Assembly: GCF_013002715.1 (NCBI RefSeq)
Contig: NZ_JABENB010000001.1
Coordinates: 2,356,001 to 2,420,000, forward strand
Direction of reading: 5' to 3'
Source: Flexivirga aerilata
GTDB lineage: Bacteria > Actinomycetota > Actinomycetes > Actinomycetales > Dermatophilaceae
Length of the DNA stretch: 64,000 bases
Positions within the stretch are counted from its first letter, which is position 1, and each line of letters begins with the position of its first letter. The position numbers were made by a program, and so were the translations under genes. A model generated the notes under the pieces. It was not told the DNA's origin and searched no databases. It worked only from the letters and a program-made list of their open reading frames with translations. Positions 9,628-18,465 of this stretch are shown piece by piece.

Positions 9628-10406
9628 CAGGCCGCCTTCTTACCGAGCCAGACCGCGATGCCGATCAGCATGCCGATGCCGATGGTCCACGCGAACAGGC
9701 CCTCGGGCACTGGGCCCAGGTTGCCCAGGCTCCAGCCGCCGGGGCTGGTCTCGGTCTTGACGTTCATCAGAAAGGACACGATGTCCTTCTTGTCCTGCGG
9801 GGTCAGGTTGGTGTTGTTGAACACCGGCATCGACTGAGGACCGGTGAGCATCGCCTCGTAGATGTGCTGGCCGGAGACGTCGGTCAGCTTCGGGGCGAAC
9901 TTGCCGCGGGTGAGCGCACCGCCGGAGCCGGCGAAGTTGTGGCACATCGCGCAGTTGACGCGGAACAGCTCGCCACCCTTGGCGATGTCACCGCCGCCGC
10001 TGGTCAGGTCCTTTGAGGGGATCGACGGGCCGGGGCCGAGCGAGGCGACGTATGCCGACAACTGCGAGATCTCCTCGCTGCTGAACTGGACCGGGCCGCG
10101 CTGGGCCTGGACGCCGGGGTTGGCGAGCGGCATACGGCCGGTGCCGACCTGGAAGTCGACGGCTGCGGCGCCGACGCCGACGAGCGACGGACCGCCGTTG
10201 CCGCCGGCGGCGTCAAGGCCGTGGCAGGAGGCGCAGTTGGACTGGAACAGCTTCTGGCCGGCGGCGACCGTCTTGCTGTTGTCCGGCGCCGCGTCTGCGT
10301 TCTTGGGGGCCAGCGCGGCATACAGACCGCCGGTGATGACCAGACCCAGCAGCAGGACCAGCAGGATCGCTGCCGGGTGCCGGCGGCGGGCGGTGAGGGA
10401 ACTCAC
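9627..10406 (-). CDS. qcrC: Cytochrome bc1 complex diheme cytochrome c subunit
   Basis: 259 residues with an N-terminal membrane anchor (about 12-34), two c-type heme motifs (CASCH at 58-62 and CAMCH at 152-156) and a C-terminal membrane segment (about 235-255). Two fused cytochrome c domains let electrons pass straight to the CuA site of the aa3 oxidase without soluble cytochrome c, consistent with a bc1-aa3 supercomplex. It is 52 bp downstream of ctaE and overlaps qcrA by 1 nt (TGATG). Confidence 0.96.
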   Translation of the reverse strand: MSSLTARRRHPAAILLVLLLGLVITGGLYAALAPKNADAAPDNSKTVAAGQKLFQSNCASCHGLDAAGGNGGPSLVGVGAAAVDFQVGTGRMPLANPGVQAQRGPVQFSSEEISQLSAYVASLGPGPSIPSKDLTSGGGDIAKGGELFRVNCAMCHNFAGSGGALTRGKFAPKLTDVSGQHIYEAMLTGPQSMPVFNNTNLTPQDKKDIVSFLMNVKTETSPGGWSLGNLGPVPEGLFAWTIGIGMLIGIAVWLGKKAA

Positions 10407-10458
10407 GAAGTCGTCCTGTCGTCGTCGGAGGAAGGGGAGACGGGCATGTCCGGACCGA

Positions 10459-11121
10459 TCACTTCAGCAGGTAGATGGTCGCGAACAGGGCGATCCAGAC
10501 GACGTCGACGAAGTGCCAGTAGTAGGACACGACGATCGAGCCGGTGATCTGGTGGTGGGTGAACTTCTTGGCGGTGAAGGTGCGGCCGATGATCATCAGG
10601 AAGGCCAGCAGACCGCCGGTGACGTGCAGGGCGTGGAAGCCGGTGGTCAGGTAGAACATCGAGCCGTAGGCGTCGGAGTCGAGGGAGATGCCCTCGCCGA
10701 ACATGTTGGAGTACTCGAAGACCTGGCCGGACACGAAGACCGCGCCGAAGAGGTAGGCGAGGACGTACCACTCGCGCATGCCCCAGCTGCCGACCTGCCA
10801 CAGCTTCCCGTCACGGGCCGGCTTGCCCTGCTCGGCCTTGAAGACGCCGAACTGACACCAGATCGAGGAGATCACCAGGATCACGGTGTTGGCGAACGCG
10901 AAGCCGACCTCGAGGTGGCCGGTGCGCTCGGCCCACAGGTCGCCGGCGACCGAACGGATCGTGAAGTACATCGCGAACAATCCCGCGAAGAACATCAACT
11001 CGCTGGCCAGCCACACCATGGTGCCGACGGCGGTCAGGTTCGGTCGGGTCACGGGGCCGTGACCGGCCGGGATGCTGGGGTTGCTCGAGTGAGCTGTCGT
11101 TGCGGTCGCCACGGGCGCCAT
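10459..11121 (-). CDS. ctaE: Cytochrome c oxidase subunit III
   Basis: 220 residues from the ATG at 11121. Family features are [25 protein letters not shown] and a late [16 protein letters not shown] followed by [21 protein letters not shown], with five or more membrane segments. It stabilises the subunit I proton path. The frame could extend 15 codons to a TTG at 11166, but the extension has no family-like residues. ATG 11121 gives the usual short hydrophilic leader; no strong Shine-Dalgarno sequence precedes it. It is the first gene of the ctaE-qcrCAB operon. Confidence 0.93.
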   Translation of the reverse strand: MAPVATATTAHSSNPSIPAGHGPVTRPNLTAVGTMVWLASELMFFAGLFAMYFTIRSVAGDLWAERTGHLEVGFAFANTVILVISSIWCQFGVFKAEQGKPARDGKLWQVGSWGMREWYVLAYLFGAVFVSGQVFEYSNMFGEGISLDSDAYGSMFYLTTGFHALHVTGGLLAFLMIIGRTFTAKKFTHHQITGSIVVSYYWHFVDVVWIALFATIYLLK

Positions 11122-11441
11122 TATGGCCCCATCGGCGCTCGCGAGCACGCCGACCCCCCGATGCAATGGCGGTGGCGGCGTTCGTGTTACCCGCTGGTTC
11201 GCGGGATGGTGCGGAACCGGCGAGTTCCTTTTCGTCTGAATGGAACTGCGCGGCCGTGCTGGTTTAGGCGTTCCTTACCGGTCGTTCGTGGACGGCGACC
11301 GGCGTGCGGGCGGTCCGGGTCGTGCGTCGTTGTGCGTTCGTGGTGGTGTCTTCTGTGCTGTCGCGCCCAACGACCGACTGCCGCAAATGGTGCCCGCACC
11401 TGGTCCGGCTGGGGCTCGGGACGGCCAGTAGCATCGAGGCC
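11122..11441. other. 320-bp intergenic region between divergent ctaE and the pseudo-receiver gene
   Basis: No credible coding sequence on either strand: the open frames here are short and lack family features. It must hold the ctaE-qcrCAB promoter (minus strand) and the promoter of the pseudo-receiver gene (plus strand, TAGCAT 11429-11434). GC content dips around 11225-11275. I found no recognisable operator. Confidence 0.6.
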
Positions 11442-11882
11442 ATGAGCGCTTCCTCCGCAGTCGTGCCGGCCGGCGACAGCACCGACACCGGATACCAGTT
11501 GACCGTCCTGCTCTACAGCGACGACATCGCCACCCGCGACGCGGTGCGCCTCGGTGTCGGACGCCGCCCGGCCAAGGACGTCGAGATCGTCAGCTGGCGC
11601 GAGTGCGCGACCCCGGCCGCGGTCGTGGAAGCCGTCGAGAAGGAGAAGTACGACCTGCTCGTGCTCGACGGCGAGGCGGGCAAGCTCGGCGGGCTCGGCC
11701 TGTCCAAGCAGCTCAAGAACGAGATCTTCGACTGCCCGCCGATCCTGGTGCTCACCGGGCGCCCGGCCGACGGCTGGCTCGCGGCCTGGTCGCAGTGCGA
11801 CGCCGCAGTGCCGCACCCCATCGACCCGCTGACGATCGGGGCGGCCATCGCCGACCTCGCGCGTCGCGGCCCCGCAGTCTGA
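11442..11882 (+). CDS. Degenerate response-regulator receiver-like protein
   Basis: 146 residues with the layout of a CheY-like receiver: [18 protein letters not shown] (acidic pair), [14 protein letters not shown] (candidate phospho-Asp) and [14 protein letters not shown]. The position of the conserved Lys-Pro reads PHPIDP, so the Lys is missing. There is no output domain. Orthologues of this small protein often precede trpD in actinobacteria, but its role is unknown. ATG 11442 is supported by a TAGCAT hexamer ending 7 nt upstream. trpD starts 11 nt after the stop, so the two are likely co-transcribed. Confidence 0.72.
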   Translation: MSASSAVVPAGDSTDTGYQLTVLLYSDDIATRDAVRLGVGRRPAKDVEIVSWRECATPAAVVEAVEKEKYDLLVLDGEAGKLGGLGLSKQLKNEIFDCPPILVLTGRPADGWLAAWSQCDAAVPHPIDPLTIGAAIADLARRGPAV

Positions 11883-11893
11883 GCAGCCGCCCG

Positions 11894-12958
11894 GTGGCCG
11901 CCGAGACGACCTGGCCGGGACTGCTGGGGGCGCTGCTGGACGGACGGGACCTGAGCGCCGCGGACGCCTCCTGGGCGATGGACCGGATCATGTCCGGGGA
12001 AGCCACCGTGTCCCAGATGGCCGGGCTGCTGGTGGCGCTGCGCGCCAAGGGTGAGACCGCCGACGAGCTTCGCGGTCTCGCCGACGAGATGATCCGGCAC
12101 GCGGTGCCGATCGAGGTCGCCGGCCGCACCCTCGACATCGTCGGCACCGGAGGGGACGGCGCCCACACCGTCAACATCTCCACGATGTCGGCGATCGTCG
12201 CAGCCGGCGCCGGCGCGACCGTCGTCAAGCACGGCAACCGGGCCGCCTCCTCCAAGTCCGGTGCCGCCGACGTCCTCGAGGCGCTCGGGGTGCGGCTGGA
12301 CCTGACCCCGCAGCAGGTCGCGCAGACCGCTCGGGCGGCCGGCATTACCTTCTGCTTCGCGCAGACCTTCCACCCGTCGTTCCGGCACACCGCACCCACC
12401 CGCAGCGAACTCGGGATCCGCACCGCGTTCAACGTGCTCGGGCCGCTCACCAACCCGGCGTCGCCGCGCTATGCGTCCGTCGGCGCCGCCGACCCGCGGA
12501 TCGCACCGCTGATGGCGGACGTCTTCGCCGAGCGGGGCAAGAGTGCCGCGGTCTCACGCGGCGACGACGGCCTCGACGAGGTCACCGTGACCACCACCTC
12601 GACGGTCTACTGGGTGAGCGACGGCACGGTGAGCAAGCACACGGTCGATCCGGCCGCGCACGGCATCGCGCTGGTGCCGATCAGCGCGTTGCGGGGCGGG
12701 GACGCCGCGCACAACGCCGAGGTCGTGCACGCGCTGCTGTCGGGCCGCAGGGACGCCGTCCGCGACGCGGTGGTGCTCAACGCGGGCCTGGCGCTCGCGG
12801 TCGCCGACGCGGGGGAGCAGCCCGGACGATTCGGCCGGCATGACGGCCTCGACAGCGCGCTCGAGGTCGGTATGGCGCAGGCCCGCGAGTCGATCGACTC
12901 CGGCGCGGCTCAGGCAGCCCTCGACCGGTGGGTCGCCGCCACCGCCCAGAACGCCTGA
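11894..12958 (+). CDS. trpD: Anthranilate phosphoribosyltransferase
   Basis: 354 residues, close to the family's usual 340-350. It transfers phosphoribose from PRPP to anthranilate, the second step of tryptophan synthesis. Signature segments are [17 protein letters not shown] (PRPP binding), [25 protein letters not shown], and [15 protein letters not shown] with the anthranilate-site residues. GTG 11894 starts 11 nt after the preceding gene. No other trp gene is nearby, as is usual for trpD beside ctaE in actinobacteria. Downstream lies a tandem-repeat intergenic region. Confidence 0.95.
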   Translation: MAAETTWPGLLGALLDGRDLSAADASWAMDRIMSGEATVSQMAGLLVALRAKGETADELRGLADEMIRHAVPIEVAGRTLDIVGTGGDGAHTVNISTMSAIVAAGAGATVVKHGNRAASSKSGAADVLEALGVRLDLTPQQVAQTARAAGITFCFAQTFHPSFRHTAPTRSELGIRTAFNVLGPLTNPASPRYASVGAADPRIAPLMADVFAERGKSAAVSRGDDGLDEVTVTTTSTVYWVSDGTVSKHTVDPAAHGIALVPISALRGGDAAHNAEVVHALLSGRRDAVRDAVVLNAGLALAVADAGEQPGRFGRHDGLDSALEVGMAQARESIDSGAAQAALDRWVAATAQNA

Positions 12959-12978
12959 TCCGGAAGGGGATTCCCCGG

Positions 12979-13118
12979 TCGCGGCTGGTGTCGCGGGTTG
13001 TGCACGGTGTGGCTGCGTTGCGCGTGCGTAGGGCGCGAGCGTCGCGACTTGTGCACGGTCCGGCCGTGGTGAGCGTGCGTAGGGCGCGACCGTCGCGACT
13101 TGTGCACGGTGTGGACGC
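12979..13118. repeat. 51-bp tandem repeat in the trpD / AsnC-like convergent gap
   Basis: Two and a half copies of a unit with exact 51-bp period start at 12991, 13042 and 13093. Each begins TCGCGRSTTGTGCACGGT, and the first two continue with a shared GCGTGCGTAGGGCGCGA block. The part from 12979 resembles the sequence at 26394-26424 after aroG, so this is a local expansion of an interspersed intergenic element. The gap (12959-13176) holds no gene. Confidence 0.75.
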
Positions 13119-13176
13119 GCACCGGCGGCCTCGGCACGTTCGGTGGCCCGGCGCGTTCGGCAGCCGCGCTGCGGGG

Positions 13177-13458
13177 TCAGTCGTCGAGGCCGATCGCGAA
13201 CGCGGCGCCGAGGTCCTGGGTGGAGTAGGTGCGGAAGGCGATGTGCGTCTGGGAGTCGCGCACGCCGTCGACCTTGTTGAGGCGGTCGGCGATCACGTCG
13301 GCGAAGTCCTCGTGTTTGGCGACCTTGGCGACCGCGATCAGGTCGACGTCACCGGTGACGCTGTAGACCTCGGCGATGCCGTCGATCTCGCTGATGGCCT
13401 GCGCGACCTCGGGGATGCGGTGGACGTCGGCCTTGATCATCACGATCGCGGAAATCAT
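13177..13458 (-). CDS. Stand-alone Lrp/AsnC ligand-binding (RAM) domain protein
   Basis: 93 residues covering only the RAM half of an Lrp/AsnC regulator (AIVMIKADVHRIPEVAQAISEIDGIAEVYSVTGDVDLIAVAKV), with no helix-turn-helix. Such proteins are thought to bind amino acids and form octamers or mix with full-length Lrp proteins. ATG 13458 is supported by TAGGCT (13470-13465) ending 6 nt upstream, the same hexamer as for the genes at 4200 and 54587. It is convergent with trpD. A tryptophan link is tempting but unproven. Confidence 0.88.
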   Translation of the reverse strand: MISAIVMIKADVHRIPEVAQAISEIDGIAEVYSVTGDVDLIAVAKVAKHEDFADVIADRLNKVDGVRDSQTHIAFRTYSTQDLGAAFAIGLDD

Positions 13459-13495
13459 GCGCCGAGCCTAATGCGTCCGGACTGGCCGGCCGTGC

Positions 13496-15244
13496 TCAAC
13501 CAGCGCGTCGCCGCAACGCGGTCGACTCCTCGAATCCGGTCACCTCACGCGCGGCGGCCAGCAGCGGCTCGAGCGCGTCGCGGGCCCCGACGGCTCCGCC
13601 GACCGGGCAGGTCCAGGTGCCGTCGATCTCCACGATGCGCACACCTGGCTGCTCCAGCCAGCGCAGGACCTTCTCGGTCTCCTCGGGATGTGCCGCCGGG
13701 ACCGGCGCCGCGGGCCGCGCGACGTGCTCGGCGCTGTCACGCAGCGCCTCGATATAGCTGCGTGGATCGGCTCCCGGCGGGCACACCGTCGCGCCGGCGA
13801 ATCGGCCGTACCGCACGCAGGTGAACTCCCAGCCGCCGGCCGGGGTCGGAGCCGCGGCCACGAGCTCCGGGCTGACCGCGAGCGGGTTGATGCGCTGCGC
13901 CCGCGCCGCCGCGCGGACCAGCGCGAGCATCCGGTCGCGCACCACCGCAGCGTCCTCGAAGCGCTCGCCGGCGGCGAGGCTCTGCAGCCGCCGGTCGAGG
14001 GCATCGAGCACGACGTGGCCGTCGCCGGCGAGCACGTCCGCCGCGGTGCGTGCCAGCCGGGCGTAGTCGTCCTCGGACTGCGAGCCGGTGCAGGGCGCCC
14101 CGCACCGGCCCAGCTCGGCGAGGGCGCACGCCGCGCCGGTGCCCTTGCGCGACAGCTTGGTGGTGCACTGCCGCAGCGGGAGCACCTCGTGCACGGCGGC
14201 GACCGCCTGCTCGGCGACGGCGCGCGAGCCGAACGGGCCGGCGTAGGTCGCGCCGTCGTCGCGCACCTCGCGCACGATCGACAGCCGCGGGAACGCCTCG
14301 ACCGTCAGCTTGAGCCACATCGCCCGCTCCGGATGCCGGGAGCGCTTGTTGTAGCGCGGTTTGTGCTCGGCGATGAGACGCAGCTCGCGCACCTGCGCCT
14401 CGAGCGTCGTGTGACACACGATGGGCGTGACCGACGTTGCCAGCCGGACCATTTCGGCCATCCGGCTGCGCTGCTCGCTGGCCGTGAAGTAGCTGCGGAC
14501 CCGCCGCTTGATGTCGATGGAAGTGCCGATGTAGAGCGGCCGGTCGTGCTCGTCCTTGAAGACGTAGACCCCGGGTGCCGACGGCAGGGAGTCGGCGAGG
14601 AAGCGCTTGCGGCGCTGATCGGGCGAGACCCGGCGGGTGTAGGAACGCAGCTCCTCGAGCGTGTGGACGCCGAGATTGCCGACCCGCTCGATGAGGCCGT
14701 GCAGCACGTCGACCGTGGCGCGTGCGTCGTGCAGGGCGCGGTGATCGGGGGTGGTCGTCGCACCGAACAGCCGCGCGAGCGAGGAGAGCTTGTGGTTGGG
14801 TGCCTCGTCGCGGGTGACCAGCTGCCGGGCCAGGTGCACCGTGTCGAGCACCTGATTGCCGGGCCAATCGAGTTGCAAACGCTCGCAATTGACCTTCAGA
14901 AAGGTGATGTCGAAGCCGGCGTTGTGCGCAACCAGCACGGAGTCGCCGATGAACTCCAGGAAGGCCGGCATCGCGCTGTCGATGCGTGGGGACCGGGCGA
15001 CCATCTGGTCGGTGATGCCGGTGAGCACCGAGATGAACGCCGGGATCGGCTCGCCGGGATTGACCAAGGTCTGGAACTCGCCGACCACCGCTCCGGCACG
15101 CACCTTGACCGCACCGATCTCGGTGATGCGGCAGTCGGTCGCGCTGCCACCGGTGGTCTCCAGGTCGAGCACGACGAACGTGACATCGGCGAGGGAGGTG
15201 CCGAGATCGTCGAAGGTCGCCTGGATCGGCGCGGCCGGGTTCAT
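13496..15244 (-). CDS. DEDDh exonuclease fused to a GIY-YIG (UvrC/Cho-like) nuclease
   Basis: 582 residues. The N-terminal exonuclease of DNA polymerase III epsilon type has the DEDDh set Asp27, Glu29 (DLETTG), Asp112 (HNAGFD), His168 and Asp173. From about residue 220 a UvrC-N-like domain follows: APGVYVF...PLYIG (GIY-YIG, here GVY at 225-227 and YIG at 238-240) and KRRVRSYF. Near residue 440 is a UVR-like helix (ERFEDAAVVRDRM). It is probably a DNA repair nuclease. The architecture matches Mtb Rv2191, which also lies beside trpD. ATG 15244 is preferred, with TAACGT ending 8 nt upstream. Confidence 0.9.
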   Translation of the reverse strand: MNPAAPIQATFDDLGTSLADVTFVVLDLETTGGSATDCRITEIGAVKVRAGAVVGEFQTLVNPGEPIPAFISVLTGITDQMVARSPRIDSAMPAFLEFIGDSVLVAHNAGFDITFLKVNCERLQLDWPGNQVLDTVHLARQLVTRDEAPNHKLSSLARLFGATTTPDHRALHDARATVDVLHGLIERVGNLGVHTLEELRSYTRRVSPDQRRKRFLADSLPSAPGVYVFKDEHDRPLYIGTSIDIKRRVRSYFTASEQRSRMAEMVRLATSVTPIVCHTTLEAQVRELRLIAEHKPRYNKRSRHPERAMWLKLTVEAFPRLSIVREVRDDGATYAGPFGSRAVAEQAVAAVHEVLPLRQCTTKLSRKGTGAACALAELGRCGAPCTGSQSEDDYARLARTAADVLAGDGHVVLDALDRRLQSLAAGERFEDAAVVRDRMLALVRAAARAQRINPLAVSPELVAAAPTPAGGWEFTCVRYGRFAGATVCPPGADPRSYIEALRDSAEHVARPAAPVPAAHPEETEKVLRWLEQPGVRIVEIDGTWTCPVGGAVGARDALEPLLAAAREVTGFEESTALRRRAG

Positions 15245-15293
15245 GCCACAAGACGTTAGGTGTCGGGTCTGACAATGCCGGTGCGCCGCGCCG

Positions 15294-15890
15294 TCATCCG
15301 GCGACGAGGAGTGCGGCGATGACGAGCATCGTCATACCGATGAGGACGTCGATGAGCTGCCACGTGCGCGGTCGGCGTATGACGTCGGAAAGCAGTCGCG
15401 CGCCGTAGCCGAGGGCGGTGAACCAGAGCACGCTGCCGAGCGATGCGCCGGCCGCGAACCACCAACGGCCCTGTGCGCCATGCTGATTGGCCAGGTTGCC
15501 GAGCATGAGCACGGTGTCGAGGTAGACGTGCGGGTTGAGGAAGGTCAGCGTCAGCGTGGTGGTCACCACGGACGCACGGCGAACCGGAGTCGACGCTCGC
15601 AAGCCCTGCGGATGCCGGGCGGCGAGCAGCGACCGCACCCCGAACCACACCAGGTATGCCGCGCCGAGCCACTTGAAGACGGTGAGCGCGGTCGGGTGGT
15701 CGCGCACGACCGCACCGAATCCCGCCACCCCGGCGAGGATCAGCGCGAGGTCGGCGACGGCACAGATCGCCACGACCACGCCGACGTGCTCGCGGGCGAG
15801 GCCCTGGCGCAGCACGAACGCGTTCTGCGCGCCGATGGCGACGATGAGCGAGAGACCGGTCAGCAGGCCGGTGAGCAGTGTGAGGGGCAT
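15294..15890 (-). CDS. lysE: LysE/ArgO-family amino acid exporter
   Basis: 198 residues with six hydrophobic segments and the LysE family start (LTGLSLIVAIGAQNAFVLRQGL), then FLNPHVYLDTV in the middle. It should export basic amino acids, lysine and/or arginine, to prevent toxic accumulation. It is divergent from a LysR regulator of the LysG/ArgP type across 72 bp, the classical exporter-sensor pair of Corynebacterium. TACCGT (15904-15899) ends 8 nt before ATG 15890. Substrate choice cannot be read from sequence. Confidence 0.92.
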   Translation of the reverse strand: MPLTLLTGLLTGLSLIVAIGAQNAFVLRQGLAREHVGVVVAICAVADLALILAGVAGFGAVVRDHPTALTVFKWLGAAYLVWFGVRSLLAARHPQGLRASTPVRRASVVTTTLTLTFLNPHVYLDTVLMLGNLANQHGAQGRWWFAAGASLGSVLWFTALGYGARLLSDVIRRPRTWQLIDVLIGMTMLVIAALLVAG

Positions 15891-15943
15891 CGGCAGCGAC
15901 GGTAGGTGTGTTCGGCCTCTGAATGCCAGCGAATGTTTCTACG

Positions 15944-15958
15944 CAATCATTAGAATTG
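15944..15958. promoter_or_regulatory. Candidate LysG/ArgP operator overlapping the regulator's -10
   Basis: CAATCATTAGAATTG is an imperfect inverted repeat (CAAT-N7-ATTG) in the only AT-rich part of the lysE-lysG gap. It contains TAGAAT (15951-15956), a -10 hexamer ending 6 nt before the regulator's ATG. Placement fits autorepression plus activation of lysE, the known behaviour of the family. Inferred only. Confidence 0.4.
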
Positions 15959-15962
15959 TTTC

Positions 15963-16832
15963 ATGAACGATGAACAGCTCGGCGCGTTGATCGCAGTGGT
16001 CGACGAGGGCACCTTCGAGGCCGCTGCCCGGCGACTTCAGATCACGCCGTCGGCGGTGAGCCAACGCATCAAGGCGCTGGAACGTCGCGTGGGTTCGGTT
16101 GTGGTGCAACGTAGTTCGCCATGCAGGCCGACCGCGGCAGGTGACGTGCTGGTGCGGCTGGGCCGGCAGCGTGCGGCGCTCGACGCCGATGCGATGGACG
16201 CGCTCGGGCACGCTCCCGGTGTCGAACGGCTGCCGGTGGCCGTCAACGCCGACTCGCTCGCGACCTGGTTTCCCGCGGTGTTCGGGACCGCGGCCGGCTG
16301 GCCGGACGTCGCGCTGTCACTCCGGGTCGAAGGGCAGGACCACACAGGAGGCTTGCTGCGATCCGGCGAGGTCGTGGCGGCCGTGACCGCCGATCCGGTT
16401 GCGGTGCAAGGGTGTTCGGTGACCCGGCTGGGCGCGATGCGATATCTGCCGGTGGCGACGCCGGCGCTGCGGGAGGCGCACCGCAAGGGCAACGGCGTGG
16501 ACTGGGCGCGCCTCCCGACGGTGCAGTTCAACGACCACGACGACCTGCAGGCCGCCGTGCTGCGCCGGCACGGCGTCGAGGAGTCGGTCACCACCCATCA
16601 GGTCCCGTCCTCGGAGGCGTTCGTGCAGGCGATCGCCGCCGGACTCGGCTGGGGCATGCTGCCGATCGCCCAGGCACGTGACGGCCTGACCGCAGGCACC
16701 CTGGTGCGGCTGTCCAGCACCGACCACGTGGACGTGCAGTTGCACTGGCAGTCGTGGCGACTGCGCACAGCGCGCCTGGACCGGCTGACGGAGGCTGTTG
16801 CCGATGCCGCGCGGGTCCTGCGCGGGCGGTGA
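15963..16832 (+). CDS. lysG: LysR-family regulator of the amino acid exporter (LysG/ArgP type)
   Basis: 289 residues. The N-terminal winged helix matches ArgP/LysG (LGALIAVVDEGTFEAAARRLQITPSAVSQRIKALERRVG), followed by a periplasmic-binding-like effector domain from about residue 90 with SEAFVQAIAAGLGWGMLP. It should sense intracellular lysine, arginine or related residues and switch on the divergent exporter. TAGAAT 6 nt before ATG 15963 suggests a leaderless transcript. The assignment to LysG rather than another LysR rests on sequence resemblance plus the LysE neighbour. Confidence 0.9.
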   Translation: MNDEQLGALIAVVDEGTFEAAARRLQITPSAVSQRIKALERRVGSVVVQRSSPCRPTAAGDVLVRLGRQRAALDADAMDALGHAPGVERLPVAVNADSLATWFPAVFGTAAGWPDVALSLRVEGQDHTGGLLRSGEVVAAVTADPVAVQGCSVTRLGAMRYLPVATPALREAHRKGNGVDWARLPTVQFNDHDDLQAAVLRRHGVEESVTTHQVPSSEAFVQAIAAGLGWGMLPIAQARDGLTAGTLVRLSSTDHVDVQLHWQSWRLRTARLDRLTEAVADAARVLRGR

Positions 16833-16919
16833 CGGCCGGGGTTGTCATACCTCACACCTAGCGTCGTCGGTGAAGGGCTCATCAGTGGCCCGCTGACCAG
16901 GACGATGGAGGTGACAGAC

Positions 16920-17138
16920 ATGCAGATCGATTGCGAGACCTGTCCGGTGCGCGAGCGGCAGTGCGCCGAGTGCATGGTGACCGCGTTGCTCGAGCTCGCG
17001 CCATTGGAGCAACGACTCGACGACGACGAGCGCCACGCCGTCGACACCCTCGCCGCGGCCGGGCTGATCACCGCACAGGAGGCGACGTCCGCCACGGCCC
17101 GCATCGAGCCGTGGGACCCGCTGCGGTCGACCGGGTGA
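16920..17138 (+). CDS. Small cysteine-rich actinobacterial protein, function unknown
   Basis: 72 residues. The N-terminus carries four cysteines (CETCPVRERQCAECM, pattern CxxC-N7-CxxC) that could bind zinc or an iron-sulfur cluster. The rest is an acidic helical segment ending in a small hydrophobic stretch. I know it only as a conserved actinobacterial hypothetical protein. ATG 16920 is chosen over an upstream in-frame start at 16842 because GGAGGTGA lies directly upstream at 16906-16913 and the conserved part starts there. It precedes a metallopeptidase lipoprotein by 15 nt on the same strand. Confidence 0.75.
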   Translation: MQIDCETCPVRERQCAECMVTALLELAPLEQRLDDDERHAVDTLAAAGLITAQEATSATARIEPWDPLRSTG

Positions 17139-17153
17139 GCTACGGTCCACCGG

Positions 17154-18011
17154 GTGACGGGTCGGATGGTGCGCTGCCTCGGCGGCGTGCTGCTGACGGC
17201 CCTGACGGTCGCGGGGTGCTCGTCCGGCACGGGCCCAGCGCCGGGCGACGGCGGCTCGACGCCGACCGCCTCCTCCCGCAGCGTGCGCGCCGCGGGACTG
17301 GTGGTCACCGGCACCGCCACCGACGGCCGCCTGCAGACGGTCGCGCGTGACGCCGAACAGGCGATCCGGCAGGTGCGCGCGATGTGGGGGTCTCAGGTGC
17401 TGCGCGACACCGTGCGCATCGAGGTGCCTGCGGACGAGGCCGGTTTCCGGTCCCGCGGCGGAGGAGGCGGCACCGGCCGCGAGAGCGGGCAGATCGCGGC
17501 GACCACGACCACCGACGGGCGGGTGGTGCTCAGCCCGCGGCTGTTCGACGCGGTGACCGCGCAAGGCATCGAGGTCGTCCTCACCCACGAGCTCACCCAC
17601 GTCGCGCTCGGCCAGGCGACGTTGACCGGAGTGCCGCGCTGGGTGCTCGAGGGATCCGCGGAGGTGACGGCATTCGGGCCGACCGGGCTCGGGCTGACCG
17701 AAGCGGCACCCACCCTCGCTGCCCAGGTGCGCGCGGGCAATGTGCCGGCCGGGCCGCCCGCGGACGCAGCCTTCGAGGCCGGCCCCGAGGCGGCATACCA
17801 GGGCGCCTATGCCTGGTGCCGCTTCCTGTTCGACCGCTACGGCGGCGCGACGTTCACCCGATTCGTGCGCGCGGCCGACGCGGGTCAGCGCGACGCCTTC
17901 CAGCAGGCGTTCGGGGTGCAGGCCGCGTCGCTCGGTGCCGCCTACCGACAGTTTCTGCGCGACGCCATCGACGGGGCCGGACCGACCGGCTCGACGTCCT
18001 CGGGCCGGTAG
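17154..18011 (+). CDS. Secreted lipoprotein with gluzincin (HExxH) peptidase domain
   Basis: 285 residues. A signal peptide ends in the lipobox LTVAGC (Cys22), followed by a Gly/Ser/Pro/Thr linker. The zinc site is HELTH (around residue 144), with the third ligand in GVPRWVLEGSAEV about 25 residues on. This is the peptidase MA-like gluzincin layout. The domain resembles peptidases that trim or sense extracytoplasmic proteins; no substrate is known. GTG 17154 is supported by TACGGT ending 7 nt upstream; ATG 17166 is the alternative. Another gene follows after 10 nt. Confidence 0.82.
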   Translation: MTGRMVRCLGGVLLTALTVAGCSSGTGPAPGDGGSTPTASSRSVRAAGLVVTGTATDGRLQTVARDAEQAIRQVRAMWGSQVLRDTVRIEVPADEAGFRSRGGGGGTGRESGQIAATTTTDGRVVLSPRLFDAVTAQGIEVVLTHELTHVALGQATLTGVPRWVLEGSAEVTAFGPTGLGLTEAAPTLAAQVRAGNVPAGPPADAAFEAGPEAAYQGAYAWCRFLFDRYGGATFTRFVRAADAGQRDAFQQAFGVQAASLGAAYRQFLRDAIDGAGPTGSTSSGR

Positions 18012-18021
18012 GGTCACGGGC

Positions 18022-18465
18022 ATGGCTGACAGCACCCAATCCTCGGTGGTGATCAAGGCGAGCCCGGCGCAGGTGCTCGACGTGATCGCCGACTTCGACG
18101 CCTACCCGGAATGGACCGGTCAGATCAAGAGCGCCGAGGTGCTCAGCGAGGACGCCGACGGCTGGCCCGAGCAGGTGCAGCTCACCCTCGACGCCGGCGT
18201 CATCAAGGACACCTACACCCTCGACTACACCTGGGACGTCGTCGAGGACGGCACCGGCGTCGTCTCCTGGACGCTGGTGAAGTCGACCATCCTGAAATCG
18301 CTCGACGGGGTCTACCGGCTGGTGCAGGACGGTGCCGGCACCCGGGTCACCTACGAACTCACTGTCGACGTCAGCATCCCGGTCATCGGCATGCTGCGCC
18401 GCAAGGCGGAGAAGACCATCATCGACACCGCGCTCAAGGGGCTGAAGAAGCGCGTCGAGGGCTGA
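18022..18465 (+). CDS. SRPBCC (polyketide cyclase/START-like) family protein
   Basis: 147 residues forming one SRPBCC ligand-binding fold (SSVVIKASPAQVLDVIADFDAYPEWTGQIKSAEVL, then the C-terminal helix). It resembles Mtb TB16.3 (Rv2185c), which also lies beside an ArsA-like gene. A hydrophobic ligand is likely but unidentified. ATG 18022 has TAGGGT ending 7 nt upstream, so it may be leaderless and lead the coupled run up to 22694. The stop overlaps the next start (TGATG). Confidence 0.9.
   Translation: MADSTQSSVVIKASPAQVLDVIADFDAYPEWTGQIKSAEVLSEDADGWPEQVQLTLDAGVIKDTYTLDYTWDVVEDGTGVVSWTLVKSTILKSLDGVYRLVQDGAGTRVTYELTVDVSIPVIGMLRRKAEKTIIDTALKGLKKRVEG

Noticed and set aside
12991..13118. CRISPR-like array
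   Set aside because: The 51-bp units are contiguous tandem repeats with no unique spacers, only about 2.5 copies, and there are no cas genes.
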